Positions 26,313 to 35,206 of a stretch of DNA of 64,000 nt are shown one piece after another. A model generated the notes under the pieces. That model saw only the letters and a program-made list of their open reading frames with translations, was not told where the DNA came from and did no database searches. Each line of letters starts with the position of its first letter. Position 1 is the first letter of the stretch. Made by a program: the position numbers and the translations under genes. Origin of the DNA: F1-120-MAGs118 sp013360535 (GTDB lineage Bacteria; Planctomycetota; UBA1135; GCA-002686595); the NCBI GenBank assembly GCA_026647215.1, contig JAPKHC010000024.1, positions 1 through 64,000 of the forward strand. Reading direction: 5' to 3'.

Positions 26313-27812
26313 ATGCAATCCGGGCCTGCCAGTCAAGCACCCGCGGGCTCGAGCGAGGTCCGGCGCTGGATCGTCGCCGCGCTCGTGCTCGGCCTCGCGC
26401 TGCGCATCTGGGAGGCGGCGACGTCGAGCCTGTGGCTGGACGAGCTCCACACGCTCTCCCACGCGAGCTTGCCGACACTCTCCGACGTGATCGCGCACGT
26501 GCGGGCCGAGGTCGTGCACCAGCCGCTGTTCTTCGGTTTCGTGCACCTGTTCGGCGGCTGGGAAGAAGGCGCCGCGCTGCGAGCGATTCCGGTGCTCTCG
26601 AGCCTGGTGCTGTTCGTTCCGGTGTTCGCGCTCGCCCGCACCGCCGGCGGCGGCGCACGCACGGCCGGGATCGCCTGTTTCCTGCTCGCGTGCCTTCCTT
26701 ACGGAGTGCACTACTCGACGGAGTTGCGCCCTTACGCGTGGCTCTCGCTCTTCAGCGCCGGCGCCGCGTGGGCCGCGTTCTCCGAGCGCGACTCGAAGCT
26801 CCTGCGCCTCGTCGTGTTCGCGCTGTGCGTCGCCGCCGGTGTGCTGACGCACCGCGCGATGGAGCTCGTCGTCGTCTCGATCGGCTTCGCGCGGCTGTTC
26901 GTGAAGAGCCGCGACATGGTGCCGTTGTGGGGCCTGATCGTCGCGGGCGCACTCGCGGTGCTGCCGGAGGTTCCGTGGCTGCTCGATTACGCCGCAAAGG
27001 CGACCAGCGATCGTTTCGAGTATCAGGAGACCGTCGGCGGCTTCCACCTGCGACCGGCGTTGGTGAAGGAGGCGCTCGTGCTGCCGACGCGGCTGTTCGC
27101 GCCGGTTCTCGGGGCGCTCGGGCCGGGCTGGGCCCTCGTCGCCAAGCTCGCGGCAGGCGTCTTCTTCCTGTTGCTCGCGGGATTCGCGGGAGCCTGGTGG
27201 CGCACGCGGCGCAGCTCGGAACCGACGAGCGCTCCGTTGCGTGGGCTCTACCTCTACGGGCTCACGTGTTTCGCGATCACGTTCGTGCTGAGCTTCTACC
27301 GCTGGGACCGCCTGCCGCTGCAGTACTTCGCGACCGTCGCGTGGATCCTGCCGATTGCCGTCGCGCAGCTCGCGGAACGCTGGCCCGAGCGCTCGCAGCG
27401 TACGCTCGTCGCGCTGCTCGGCGCCGCGGTGCTCGTGCTCGGGATCGCACAGGCTGGCGGCCGCGACGCGGAAGACATGCGCGGCGCCGTGGCGCTTGCG
27501 CGTGAGACCGGTGCGAAGCTCTCGGCCCCGCTCTACACCGGGTTGCTCGTGCAGCCGTCGCTCTTCGAGCACACGCTGCCGTATCAGGCCTACGCGCGCG
27601 ACTTGGAGCGCGTCGAGCCGGGTTCCGTGCCCGCGCCGGGCACGCCGGGCTTCGAACGTCCGGTCGTCGTGCTGCGCCGTGGCGAGATCAAGCTCGGCGA
27701 GGACCGCGCCTGGGATCCGATCGCGACCGGGCGACGTGTGCTCTCCGAGACAAGCGTCGACAGGTATCTCGCGGTCTACGTGTTCGTGCCCGAAGGCACG
27801 CAACCTCGTTAG
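26313..27812 (+). CDS. GT39/ArnT-like integral-membrane glycosyltransferase
   Basis: 499 residues. After an 18-residue tail there are about 9-11 hydrophobic helices and a soluble C-terminal part. The first external loop has the acidic pair D43-E44 in SLWLDELHTLSH, the catalytic/metal signature of GT-C enzymes such as protein mannosyltransferases and ArnT. The next loop holds VHQPLFFGFVHLFGGWEEGA, also typical. It should use a polyprenyl-phosphate sugar to glycosylate a lipid, glycan or protein on the outer face of the inner membrane. It ends convergent with the next minus-strand gene (four-base overlap). Confidence 0.82.
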   Translation: MQSGPASQAPAGSSEVRRWIVAALVLGLALRIWEAATSSLWLDELHTLSHASLPTLSDVIAHVRAEVVHQPLFFGFVHLFGGWEEGAALRAIPVLSSLVLFVPVFALARTAGGGARTAGIACFLLACLPYGVHYSTELRPYAWLSLFSAGAAWAAFSERDSKLLRLVVFALCVAAGVLTHRAMELVVVSIGFARLFVKSRDMVPLWGLIVAGALAVLPEVPWLLDYAAKATSDRFEYQETVGGFHLRPALVKEALVLPTRLFAPVLGALGPGWALVAKLAAGVFFLLLAGFAGAWWRTRRSSEPTSAPLRGLYLYGLTCFAITFVLSFYRWDRLPLQYFATVAWILPIAVAQLAERWPERSQRTLVALLGAAVLVLGIAQAGGRDAEDMRGAVALARETGAKLSAPLYTGLLVQPSLFEHTLPYQAYARDLERVEPGSVPAPGTPGFERPVVVLRRGEIKLGEDRAWDPIATGRRVLSETSVDRYLAVYVFVPEGTQPR

Positions 27813-28396
27813 GAACGAGCGACGCTGCGCTCGGCGCGCACGACGGTCAGGTTGTAGAGCGCGGCGACGATCTGTCCGAGGAGCCAGCCGATCGCGAAGG
27901 CCCACGCAGCGCCGATCGCGGCACCGCTCAGCGTGATCGCGAAGCCCGGCAGGTAGATCGCGAGGTGTTCGAGCAGGTCGCCGGGGCGCTCGCCCCCGCG
28001 CAGCACGAGCGCGGCAGTGACGGCGAAGATCGCGGCGGCGAACAGGCCACCGAGCGCGAGGCTCCACGAGCGCGCGTTCAGGCGCACGTGCTTCTCGAGC
28101 TCGGCCTGACGTTCGGCGAGCGACAGCGGCGTGCGCGGCGCGAGGATGCGGCCGAGCGCGTAACCGACGACGAAGGCGTAGCAGAGGCCGAAGATCGCGC
28201 CCCGCACGGACACGTCGTAACCGGGGAAGATCTGGCCGAGGCGGCCGAGGTGCTGGCCACGGTCCTCGCCCCCCTTGGCGACGAGCCAGAGAGTCGCTCC
28301 GCAGAGCCCGAGCCCCAGCACGAGGCCGGTCGCGATGCCCCAGGCGCGCGCGCTGGCGCGCTGGAGGGTCACATGAACGGAATCGCCGGTCGTCAT
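27809..28396 (-). CDS. Small membrane protein with two 'PGYxVSxxGAxxG' repeats
   Basis: 195 residues from the ATG at 28396, which has AGG eight bases upstream; a GTG at 28405 is an alternative. About four hydrophobic segments. Two internal repeats share a motif: QIFPGYDVSVRGAIFGLCYA with FVVGYALGRIL, and IYLPGFAITLSGAAIGAAWA with FAIGWLLGQIV. The neighbouring gene, 13 bases upstream, carries a third copy. I do not recognise a named family. The paired Gly-rich helices after a conserved Pro-Gly-aromatic turn suggest an oligomeric membrane protein or channel-like module, but no function can be assigned. Confidence 0.75.
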   Translation of the reverse strand: MTTGDSVHVTLQRASARAWGIATGLVLGLGLCGATLWLVAKGGEDRGQHLGRLGQIFPGYDVSVRGAIFGLCYAFVVGYALGRILAPRTPLSLAERQAELEKHVRLNARSWSLALGGLFAAAIFAVTAALVLRGGERPGDLLEHLAIYLPGFAITLSGAAIGAAWAFAIGWLLGQIVAALYNLTVVRAERSVARS

Positions 28397-28409
28397 CGGG
28401 TACACCTGA

Positions 28410-28802
28410 CTAGATATGGTCGAGGAAGCCGCGGCTTTCCTCGAGCTCGGCCCGCGCGCGGAACACGAACGACGTGATCGCCAGCGTCAGGTTGCGCAGG
28501 AACGCGAACACCCAGCCGACGACGAAACCGAGCCAGAAGCCCCAGAAGGCGCCGGCGAGCGCGCCCAGGAAGCTCACCTCGTAACCGGGGAAGAACTGGC
28601 GCAGCAGCACCAGCGGGTAGGGATCGTCGGCCGAGCGGAAGAGGTGGATCAGCGTGGCCACGAGGACGAGCAGGCCGAGGGCGACGCCGACGGCGGTGCC
28701 GAGGCAGCGCTTGTGAAGGGGCGCGAAGGCGAGCTCGAGCTCACCCGCGAACTCCTGCTCCTCGGCTTGGTCCTTCGTCGGGATGGGTGCGGTCTGGGTC
28801 AT
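28410..28802 (-). CDS. Small membrane protein with one 'PGYxVSxxGAxxG' motif
   Basis: 130 residues from the ATG at 28802 (AAGG lies a few bases upstream; the longer frame adds only Arg/Thr-rich residues). A hydrophilic N-terminus rich in Glu/Gln (KDQAEEQEFAGELELAF) precedes two hydrophobic helices. The second reads FFPGYEVSFLGALAGAFWGF then WLGFVVGWVFAFLRNLTLAI, clearly related to both repeats of the downstream protein, including the shared NLT ending. The two genes are probably co-transcribed products of a duplication. Function unknown. Confidence 0.75.
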   Translation of the reverse strand: MTQTAPIPTKDQAEEQEFAGELELAFAPLHKRCLGTAVGVALGLLVLVATLIHLFRSADDPYPLVLLRQFFPGYEVSFLGALAGAFWGFWLGFVVGWVFAFLRNLTLAITSFVFRARAELEESRGFLDHI

Positions 28803-28905
28803 CGGGGGGCCTTCGGGCCGGGATCTTAGATCGGCAGACGAGCGCCGGACCATTCCGGTTCCTTGCGTAGTTGTCCTAGGACCGGGCCGCAGCCCTGTCA
28901 CCGGG

Positions 28906-29640
28906 CTACTTCCGGAACATTCCCCGGACTCGCCGGGCGGTGGCCCGCAGCCACAGGTGGCGGCGGAACGAGGGGCTCCCGAAGGCCTCGAGGCGCCCCG
29001 GGGACTGGTAGTAGAAGGCGTCCAGACGCGGCAGCAGGTGCAGGTCGGGGGTGGTGGGGAGCACGGCCAGCTCGGTGGTGCAGGCGCGGGCGTAGCGGGT
29101 GCGCACGGCGGCGGCGACCCGCTCGTCGAGGTCGCCGTAGGGGTAGCAGAAGCTCGTCGGGCGCGTGCCGAAGGCCTGCGCGAGCTCGTCCGCAGACCCG
29201 TCGAGCTCGCGCGCGAGCTGCGCTTCGTCGAGCTGCGTGAGCCGCGGGTGCGTGCGGCTGTGCGAGCCGATCGTCAGGCCCTGGCGCACCATCTTGGCGA
29301 GGCCGTCCCAGCCGACGAGTGCCAGCGTCGGAACGCCGGGCGCCGCCTCGCCGCGCCAGGCGTTGTCCTTGCCGACGCGCTCGCTCGCCACGAACAGCGT
29401 CACGGGAAGATCCTGATGGCGCAGCAGCGGCCACGCGACCGTCTCGAAGTTCGCGAAGCCGTCGTCGAACGTGATCGCGACCGCGTCGCGCTCTGGCGCG
29501 ACGTCCGCGATGCGCTCGAGCGGCACGACCTGCACGCGGCCCGAGCGCAGCCACGCGATGTGGCGGCGCAGCACGATTTCGTCGATCGACACGGGCGAGC
29601 CCGACGGGTCGATCGAGTGGTAGGTGAGGATCGCACGCAC
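28906..29640 (-). CDS. Polysaccharide deacetylase (CE4 / NodB domain)
   Basis: 244 residues. The start MRAILTYHSIDPSG is the usual opening of this family. The NodB core shows the catalytic/metal motif AITFDDGFANF, the zinc-binding SHSRTHP, and FCYPYGDLDERV. It removes N-acetyl groups from a glycan, probably the polymer made by the cluster. No signal peptide is visible, so it may act in the cytoplasm or at the inner membrane. It is the last gene of the twelve-gene run, 12 bases after the TPR gene; a 103-base gap then separates it from the small membrane proteins. Confidence 0.92.
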   Translation of the reverse strand: MRAILTYHSIDPSGSPVSIDEIVLRRHIAWLRSGRVQVVPLERIADVAPERDAVAITFDDGFANFETVAWPLLRHQDLPVTLFVASERVGKDNAWRGEAAPGVPTLALVGWDGLAKMVRQGLTIGSHSRTHPRLTQLDEAQLARELDGSADELAQAFGTRPTSFCYPYGDLDERVAAAVRTRYARACTTELAVLPTTPDLHLLPRLDAFYYQSPGRLEAFGSPSFRRHLWLRATARRVRGMFRK

Positions 29641-29652
29641 GTTGCGGCCAGT

Positions 29653-31053
29653 TCAGCGCTTCGTGGGCGCCGGGGCAAGGCGTTCGCGGGCCCAAGCGTC
29701 GTCGGGGGCGATGCGCAGGAGCGCCTCGAGCTCGAAACGCGCCTCGTCCTGGCGGTTGGCGAGCGCGAGCATCTCGACCAGCACGCGCCGCGCCTCGACC
29801 TGCGCCGGCGCGAGCTCGACCGCCCGCCGGACCTCGGCGATCGCCTCGGGCACCTGGCCATTCATGTAGAGCGCACGACCGAGCACCTCTCTCGCGCGCG
29901 CCGCCCGCGCGTCGACCTCGACGGCCCTGCGGGCGTGGGCCAGCGCGGCGACGTAGTCTTGAGCCGCGATCTGCAGCTCGGCCGCCGTGCACAGGAGCGG
30001 CAGGTCGTCGGGCCCGACCGCGAGCCCGCGCGCGAGCCGCTCGAGGGAGCCCGGACGATCGTTCGCCGAGTAGGCCGCCGACGCCGCACGCCGCCAGCTC
30101 TCCGGATCGCCCGGCAGGAGGCGCGTGAGCTCGTCGGCGTGGCGCAGGGCCGTCGCCGTGTCGCCGCGGCTCGCCGCGAACGAGAACTGGTTCTCGTGCC
30201 ACGAATGGACCTTCGCCCGCTCGCCGGCCTCGCGCACCAGCGGGTCGAAGGACAGCCAGCCTCGGTAGCGCGGCAGCCGGTAGCCGCGCTCCGCATCCCG
30301 CGCCGCTTCCGCGCCGCGACCGAGCGCCGCGCAGGCCTGCGCGCGCAGGTGCCAGATCACGTAGTCGTTCGGTGTCAGGGCCGCGGCCTTGTCCAGTTGC
30401 GCGAGCGCCGCTTCGTGGGCGCCGCCGACGAGCGCGAGGCGCGCGAGGCCGACGTGACCGAACGCGGCGGTCGTGGGCGAGCGCAGGCAGGCTTCGAACT
30501 CGGTTTTCGCGGCGGCGTGGTCGCCGAGGTCGAACAGCGCGCGGCCCAGACGCGGGCGCACGACACCGACCGTCGGGTCGAGCGCGAGCGCGGCCCGGAA
30601 CAGGCGCACGGCCGGCTCGAGGCGGCCCACGTGCTGCTGCTCGACGCCCGCGAAGTACGTCCAGCGCGCCTTGTGCGTGCCGAGCTCCGCCGCCGCCGTG
30701 AACAGGTCGACCGCGCCCTCGTGCAGCTCGAGCGCGAGCGCGATCTCACCCATGCGCCCGAGTGCGTCGCCGTCGCGCTGCTGCGTCCACGCGCGTGATT
30801 CCGCGATCAGGCGCTGCATCGGCGCGAGCTCGACCTCGGGCCCGAGCACGATCCCGGGCAAGTCGGATGCGCGGCATGCGGCGGTCCACGCCGCGGGCTC
30901 GAAGTGCGCGAGGGGCGCACCGCGTGCACCGGTGCGTTGCACGGGCTCGGGCAGCGGCGGCAGGCCGGTCGCGAGCGTGCCCGCGGGCCCGAACGCGCCA
31001 TACAGGCCTCCGGCGAGCCCGAGCGCGAGCAGGAGCAGCTTGGGCGCGCTCAC
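29653..31053 (-). CDS. TPR-repeat protein, partner of the ASPIC/UnbV protein
   Basis: 466 residues. An N-terminal hydrophobic stretch (KLLLLALGLAGGLYGAFGPA) acts as signal or anchor. About nine tetratricopeptide-like helix pairs follow (for example AVRLFRAALALDPTVGVVRP and ALAHARRAVEVDARAARARE), suggesting a periplasmic protein-protein scaffold. Its ATG overlaps the stop of the FG-GAP/ASPIC gene by four bases. TPR + ASPIC/UnbV gene pairs recur in planctomycetes and related bacteria, usually next to secreted or surface proteins; the biochemical role is unknown. Confidence 0.85.
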   Translation of the reverse strand: MSAPKLLLLALGLAGGLYGAFGPAGTLATGLPPLPEPVQRTGARGAPLAHFEPAAWTAACRASDLPGIVLGPEVELAPMQRLIAESRAWTQQRDGDALGRMGEIALALELHEGAVDLFTAAAELGTHKARWTYFAGVEQQHVGRLEPAVRLFRAALALDPTVGVVRPRLGRALFDLGDHAAAKTEFEACLRSPTTAAFGHVGLARLALVGGAHEAALAQLDKAAALTPNDYVIWHLRAQACAALGRGAEAARDAERGYRLPRYRGWLSFDPLVREAGERAKVHSWHENQFSFAASRGDTATALRHADELTRLLPGDPESWRRAASAAYSANDRPGSLERLARGLAVGPDDLPLLCTAAELQIAAQDYVAALAHARRAVEVDARAARAREVLGRALYMNGQVPEAIAEVRRAVELAPAQVEARRVLVEMLALANRQDEARFELEALLRIAPDDAWARERLAPAPTKR

Positions 31054-32753
31054 TTCACCTCTCCCTGCGTCAGCTTCAGCGTGCGATCGACCGCGAACTT
31101 CTCGAGCCGCGTCTGCGTGCCGTCGGGCCAGGTCACGGTGAGCTCGTCGACCGACGTCGCTGCGGCGAGTCCAAAGTGCGCGCGCGGATCCTGGCTCGCG
31201 AGGTAGCTCGCATGCGCACGGATCCAGCGCACCAGCTTCAGGTTCCCTGCGCGCAGCTCGACACGTGCGCCCAGCGCCGGAGAGCCCTTCGTGTCGCGCG
31301 CGTCGACGATCAACCAGTGGCCCGTGCCGGCCTGTTCGTTGCGCAGCACGCGCAGGCGTCCATCGAAGGATGACACGACGAGGTCGAGGTCGCCGTCACC
31401 GTCGAGGTCGCCGGTCGCGAGGCCGCGCGAGGACTCGTCGGGCACCGCGCCCGAGCCGACGGACACGTCGAGCGTGCGGCCGCCGACGAGGCGCAGGAAC
31501 TGGTCGGCTTCGACGTAGGGTCGCGGGTCGCCGACGCGGACCGGGTCCAGGTTGACCGCACCGTTGGCGACGTAGAGCTCGAGCGCGCCGTCGTGGTCCT
31601 GGTCGAAGGCGGCCACGCCGAAGCCGGTCCAGCGCGTCGACCAGGCGGGCAGGCCCAGGCGTGCGCTCGCATCTTCGAAGCGCGGGCCTCGCGAGAGCAA
31701 CGCGAGGTGGCTCTGGCCGCGGATGTTCGTGACGAGCAAGTCCGCCGCCAGATCGCCGTCGAGGTCCTCGCAGGCGATGCCCATGCCCGCGATCGCGACT
31801 CCGAGCGCGTTGTAGGCGCAGCCCGCGCGCAGCGAATCCTCGACGAACGTGCCGTTGCCTTGATTGCGCCACAGCATCGCGGGCGTCGAGTCGTTCGCGA
31901 CATACAGGTCGACGTCGCCGTCGCCGTCGAAGTCGTGCGCGACGACACCGAGGCCTTGGCCGCGCTTCCCGAGCATTCCCGCGCTCGCGGTCACCTCCTC
32001 GAAGCGCCCGTCGCCGACGTTGTGGTAGAGCCGATCCTGTGCGGCGGCGTCGTAGGCGCTGGGATCGCAGTATTCACGCAGGCCGCCCTGATAGCAGGCG
32101 CGCTCGATCGCTGGGCTCCATTCGACGTAGTTGCAGACGTACAGGTCGAGCCGGCCATCGCGATCGAAGTCGAAGAACACCGCGCCCGTGCCGAAGCCCG
32201 GATCCGCGAGCCCGGCCGCGGCCGCACACTCCACGAACCGCGCTCCGTCGTTGCGCAGGAGCGCGTCGGGCCCAAGGCGCGTGACGAACAGGTCCTGATC
32301 GCCGTCGGAGTCGTAGTCCGCGGAATAGGCTCCGTACGAAGGACCGCCCACGGCTGCGCCCCGCTCTTCCGTGACGTCGCGAAAGCGCGCACCTTCGTTG
32401 AGCCACAGCCGCGAGGTCTGCACTGCGCCCTTGCCATCGAGCGTGCCACCGCCGGCGACGAACAGGTCGAGGTCGCCGTCGCCGTCGCAGTCGAACAGCG
32501 CGACTCCCGGGCCCATTTCCTCGGGCAGGCGGAACTCGCCGCGCGCGTCGGCGTCGTGCACGAAGTCGATGCCGAGCTCGGCCGTGACGTCGCGGAAGGC
32601 TGCAACCGTCGTGCCTGCGCCGGGAGCGAAACGCTCGCGCTCGCGCGCGGCGATGTCGCGCGCCGAAGGCGTCGAGTGCGCGCGCCGGAACGCTGCGGAC
32701 AGGCCGGCGGCGGCGACGAGGGCACAAGCCCAGATCGGAAGGGAACGAAGCAC
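31050..32753 (-). CDS. FG-GAP repeat / ASPIC-UnbV domain exported protein
   Basis: 567 residues. A signal-like N-terminus (LPIWACALVAAAGLSAAF) leads to a seven-bladed beta-propeller-like array of VCBS/FG-GAP repeats with many calcium-binding loops of DxDxDGDxD type (DCDGDGDLDLFVA, DYDSDGDQDLFVT, DFDGDGDVDLYVA, DLDGDGDLDLVVS). The last 70 residues are the ASPIC/UnbV domain (GARVELRAGNLKLVRWIRA, then SQDPRAHFGLA and LTVTWPDGTQT). It should be an extracytoplasmic, calcium-dependent adhesion or scaffold protein. It lies 18 bases after the upstream glycosyltransferase gene and overlaps the TPR gene by four bases, so it belongs to the polysaccharide transcript. Confidence 0.92.
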   Translation of the reverse strand: MLRSLPIWACALVAAAGLSAAFRRAHSTPSARDIAARERERFAPGAGTTVAAFRDVTAELGIDFVHDADARGEFRLPEEMGPGVALFDCDGDGDLDLFVAGGGTLDGKGAVQTSRLWLNEGARFRDVTEERGAAVGGPSYGAYSADYDSDGDQDLFVTRLGPDALLRNDGARFVECAAAAGLADPGFGTGAVFFDFDRDGRLDLYVCNYVEWSPAIERACYQGGLREYCDPSAYDAAAQDRLYHNVGDGRFEEVTASAGMLGKRGQGLGVVAHDFDGDGDVDLYVANDSTPAMLWRNQGNGTFVEDSLRAGCAYNALGVAIAGMGIACEDLDGDLAADLLVTNIRGQSHLALLSRGPRFEDASARLGLPAWSTRWTGFGVAAFDQDHDGALELYVANGAVNLDPVRVGDPRPYVEADQFLRLVGGRTLDVSVGSGAVPDESSRGLATGDLDGDGDLDLVVSSFDGRLRVLRNEQAGTGHWLIVDARDTKGSPALGARVELRAGNLKLVRWIRAHASYLASQDPRAHFGLAAATSVDELTVTWPDGTQTRLEKFAVDRTLKLTQGEVK

Positions 32754-32771
32754 GGGGGGAGGCGAGGAACT

Positions 32772-34034
32772 CTACCGGCTCGAGTGCGTTTGCGCAGCGG
32801 CCTCGACGCGCTCGGCGAGCTCCGTGCGGCCGCGGTGGCGGGCGACGCGCGAGACGAGCTCGAAATAGCGCGGCAACACGGCGCGTTCGCTCCAGTGCTC
32901 CTCGAAGGCGTGCCGGCCGTTGGCGCCGAGTCGCTCGCGCAGCCGGGAATCGCCGAGGAAACGGGCCAATGCGGCGCGCAGCTCGTCCTGCGTCGCGAAC
33001 AGCTCGCCAGCGCCGGACTTTTCGACGATCTCGGGGAAGGGGCCGAGTCGGCGCGCGATCACCGGCGCTCCGGCCTGGAAGGCCTCGATCAGGATGATGC
33101 CGAAGGTCTCGAAGCAGATCGACGGCACGACCAGCGCCTCGCAGTGCGCGTAGAGCGCGCGCAGCTCGTCGTTCGACACGCGGCCGAGGAAACGCACGTT
33201 GTCGATGCCGCGCGCGAGCTCGCGCAACGTGCTTTCGTGCTCGCCTGCACCGGCGATGAGCAGATCCGCGCCGGGGAACTCGCGCAGCAGCGGGATGACG
33301 TCGTCGAGACCCTTGATGCGTTCGAGGCGGCCGACGAACAGGAAGAACGGGCGCGCTTGAGGCCGCGGTGGTGCCGCGCTCGCGGCGACGGGCGGCAGGA
33401 AGTAGGGGAGCACTTCCATCTCGAACGGGAAGCCGAATTCGCGGTGTTTCGCGCGGCTGAACTCGCTCATCGCGACGAAGGCGTCGATCGAGCGGCCGTG
33501 GCGTTCGAGCAGCGAGGTCGCGCGCCAAAGTTGCGGTGGGCGCCGATGGTTCAGCTGGCAGCGCAGGCATTCGCGGCCTGTGCAGAGCTCGCGGCCGTGG
33601 CGCCAGAGCACGTGGCTGGGGCACACGAGCCAGTGCTCGTGCGCGAAGTCGAGCTTGAGCGCGTCGCCGTAGCTCCACACCACCGGCCCGCCGATCAGGC
33701 TGACGTTGTGGAAGTGGACGATGTCGAAATTCCCGTCGCCGAGCAGCTCGCGCAGGCGTTTCGCGTGCGCGACGGGCCGCCCGAGCTGTTGCACGGCGAG
33801 CAGCGAGAGGCGCGGATTCGCGCTCGAGAGCTGCACGATCTCGACGTTGTCCTCGCGCGGCGGCTCGTCGGGCTTCCGGCCCGAAAGCTGCGCGAAAGCG
33901 TCAGTGTCGAGGATCACCGTGTTGTGGATGCCGCGGCGCGCGAGCGCACGAACGAGGCGCTGGATGCCGATGCCGTCGCCGCCGAAGTTGTAGGGCGGGT
34001 AGAAGGTCGTGACGTGCGCGACACGCAGGCTCAT
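32772..34034 (-). CDS. GT4-family glycosyltransferase (first of a pair)
   Basis: 420 residues from the ATG at 34034. The GT-B N-terminal domain starts RVAHVTTFYPPYNFGGDGIG, with a Gly-rich loop that contacts the nucleotide sugar. The C-terminal domain shows FLFVGRLERIKGLDDVI and the GT4 E-x7-E region CFETFGIILIEAFQAGAPV. A Cys-rich insert around CPSHVLWRHGRELCTGRECLRC (four cysteines) is seen in some GT4 enzymes of capsule clusters and may bind metal. It acts in the cytoplasm, adding sugars to a lipid-linked acceptor. Its start overlaps the stop of the other GT4 gene by four bases. Confidence 0.9.
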   Translation of the reverse strand: MSLRVAHVTTFYPPYNFGGDGIGIQRLVRALARRGIHNTVILDTDAFAQLSGRKPDEPPREDNVEIVQLSSANPRLSLLAVQQLGRPVAHAKRLRELLGDGNFDIVHFHNVSLIGGPVVWSYGDALKLDFAHEHWLVCPSHVLWRHGRELCTGRECLRCQLNHRRPPQLWRATSLLERHGRSIDAFVAMSEFSRAKHREFGFPFEMEVLPYFLPPVAASAAPPRPQARPFFLFVGRLERIKGLDDVIPLLREFPGADLLIAGAGEHESTLRELARGIDNVRFLGRVSNDELRALYAHCEALVVPSICFETFGIILIEAFQAGAPVIARRLGPFPEIVEKSGAGELFATQDELRAALARFLGDSRLRERLGANGRHAFEEHWSERAVLPRYFELVSRVARHRGRTELAERVEAAAQTHSSR

Positions 34035-35206
34035 CGTGCGCACTCCACCAGCGCGTCGAGCGCGGCACGGGCTCCCTTGGGCCAGGTCATCGCGCGCGCA
34101 CGCTCGAGCGCGACCTTCGCGAGCCGAGTTCGAGTCGATTCGTCCTCGGAGAGCGTGCGCAGGGCCGTGGCGAGCGGCTCGAGCTTGCCCGGTTCGACGA
34201 ACAGGCCGCCCCCCGCGAGCAACTCGGGCAGCGGGCTTTCCGTCGTCGCGATCACGGGAGCGCCGCAGGCCGCGGCTTCGACGGCGGGCAGGCCAAAACC
34301 CTCGCATTGCGAAGGGATCAGGAGGCCGAGCGCGCCCGAGTGCAGGTGGCGCAGCTCTTCATCGGGCACGTAACCGGCCCAGTGCACGCGTGCTTCGAGG
34401 CCGAGCTCGGTGATCGCCGCGCGGATGCGGCCCTGCTCGCCGTGGAAGACGTCGGTCGAGGTCGGACCGACCAGCACGAGGTGCGGGTCGCTCGCATTCC
34501 CGCGGGAAATCGCGTGCAGCGCCCGCACGATGCCCTCGACGTTCTTGTGCGGGTTGAAGCCGCCGACGTAGGTGAACCACCGCGCACCCGCGGGCAATCC
34601 GGCGGCTGCGGCGGCGCGGGCGATGTCCGCGGCGTTGTCGCTGGGGCGATAGGCCGGCGCAGGCGCTTCGGTGCTCACGCGCAGCTTGTCCGTCGGCACG
34701 TGCAGCACACGTTCGAGGTCGCGCGCCGAGTACTCGCTCACGGTCAGCACGAGCCGCGCCTGCCACAGCGCGAACTTCACCTTGGCGTTCCAGAACATCC
34801 GTGCGCGCTTCGACGGCAGCGTCAGCTCGGGGAAACGCTCCGCGATGCAGTCGTGGATGCAGACGAGCGCGCGCAGCCCCGGCGGCAGCGGGAAGTACGT
34901 GTAGACCGACGGAGAGAAGAATGCGTCGAGCTTGTGGCCCGCGACCGCGCGCGTCAGGCGCAGCATGTCGAACGGCGAGCGAGCTCCGTCCGCGGCGGCT
35001 GCTTTCGTCGGTGCGACCGATTGCGCGACGGTGACGAGGCGCACGTTCGGGGCGGCGAGCTCGAACACGCGCGCGGCGGCCTCGTCGGCGAAGAACACGA
35101 ACTCGTGCTCGGGCGCGAGCGGCACCATCGCGCCACACAGCTCGCGCGTGAAGCGCCCGTAGCCGCGGACGTTGGCCCAGCAGGTGGCGTCGATCCCGAA
35201 TCTCAT
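34031..35206 (-). CDS. GT4-family glycosyltransferase (second of a pair)
   Basis: 391 residues from the ATG at 35206; the much longer upstream frame lies over another gene. GT-B fold: the N-terminus MRFGIDATCWANVRGYGRFT is a classic mannosyltransferase-like start, the hinge has WFTYVGGFNPHKNVEGIVRA, and the donor site has PSQCEGFGLPAVEAAACGAP with the two glutamates of the E-x7-E motif. It would extend the lipid-linked repeat unit together with the adjacent GT4 enzyme. Its start overlaps the stop of the metallophosphoesterase gene, and its stop overlaps the next GT start, four bases each. Confidence 0.9.
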   Translation of the reverse strand: MRFGIDATCWANVRGYGRFTRELCGAMVPLAPEHEFVFFADEAAARVFELAAPNVRLVTVAQSVAPTKAAAADGARSPFDMLRLTRAVAGHKLDAFFSPSVYTYFPLPPGLRALVCIHDCIAERFPELTLPSKRARMFWNAKVKFALWQARLVLTVSEYSARDLERVLHVPTDKLRVSTEAPAPAYRPSDNAADIARAAAAAGLPAGARWFTYVGGFNPHKNVEGIVRALHAISRGNASDPHLVLVGPTSTDVFHGEQGRIRAAITELGLEARVHWAGYVPDEELRHLHSGALGLLIPSQCEGFGLPAVEAAACGAPVIATTESPLPELLAGGGLFVEPGKLEPLATALRTLSEDESTRTRLAKVALERARAMTWPKGARAALDALVECAR

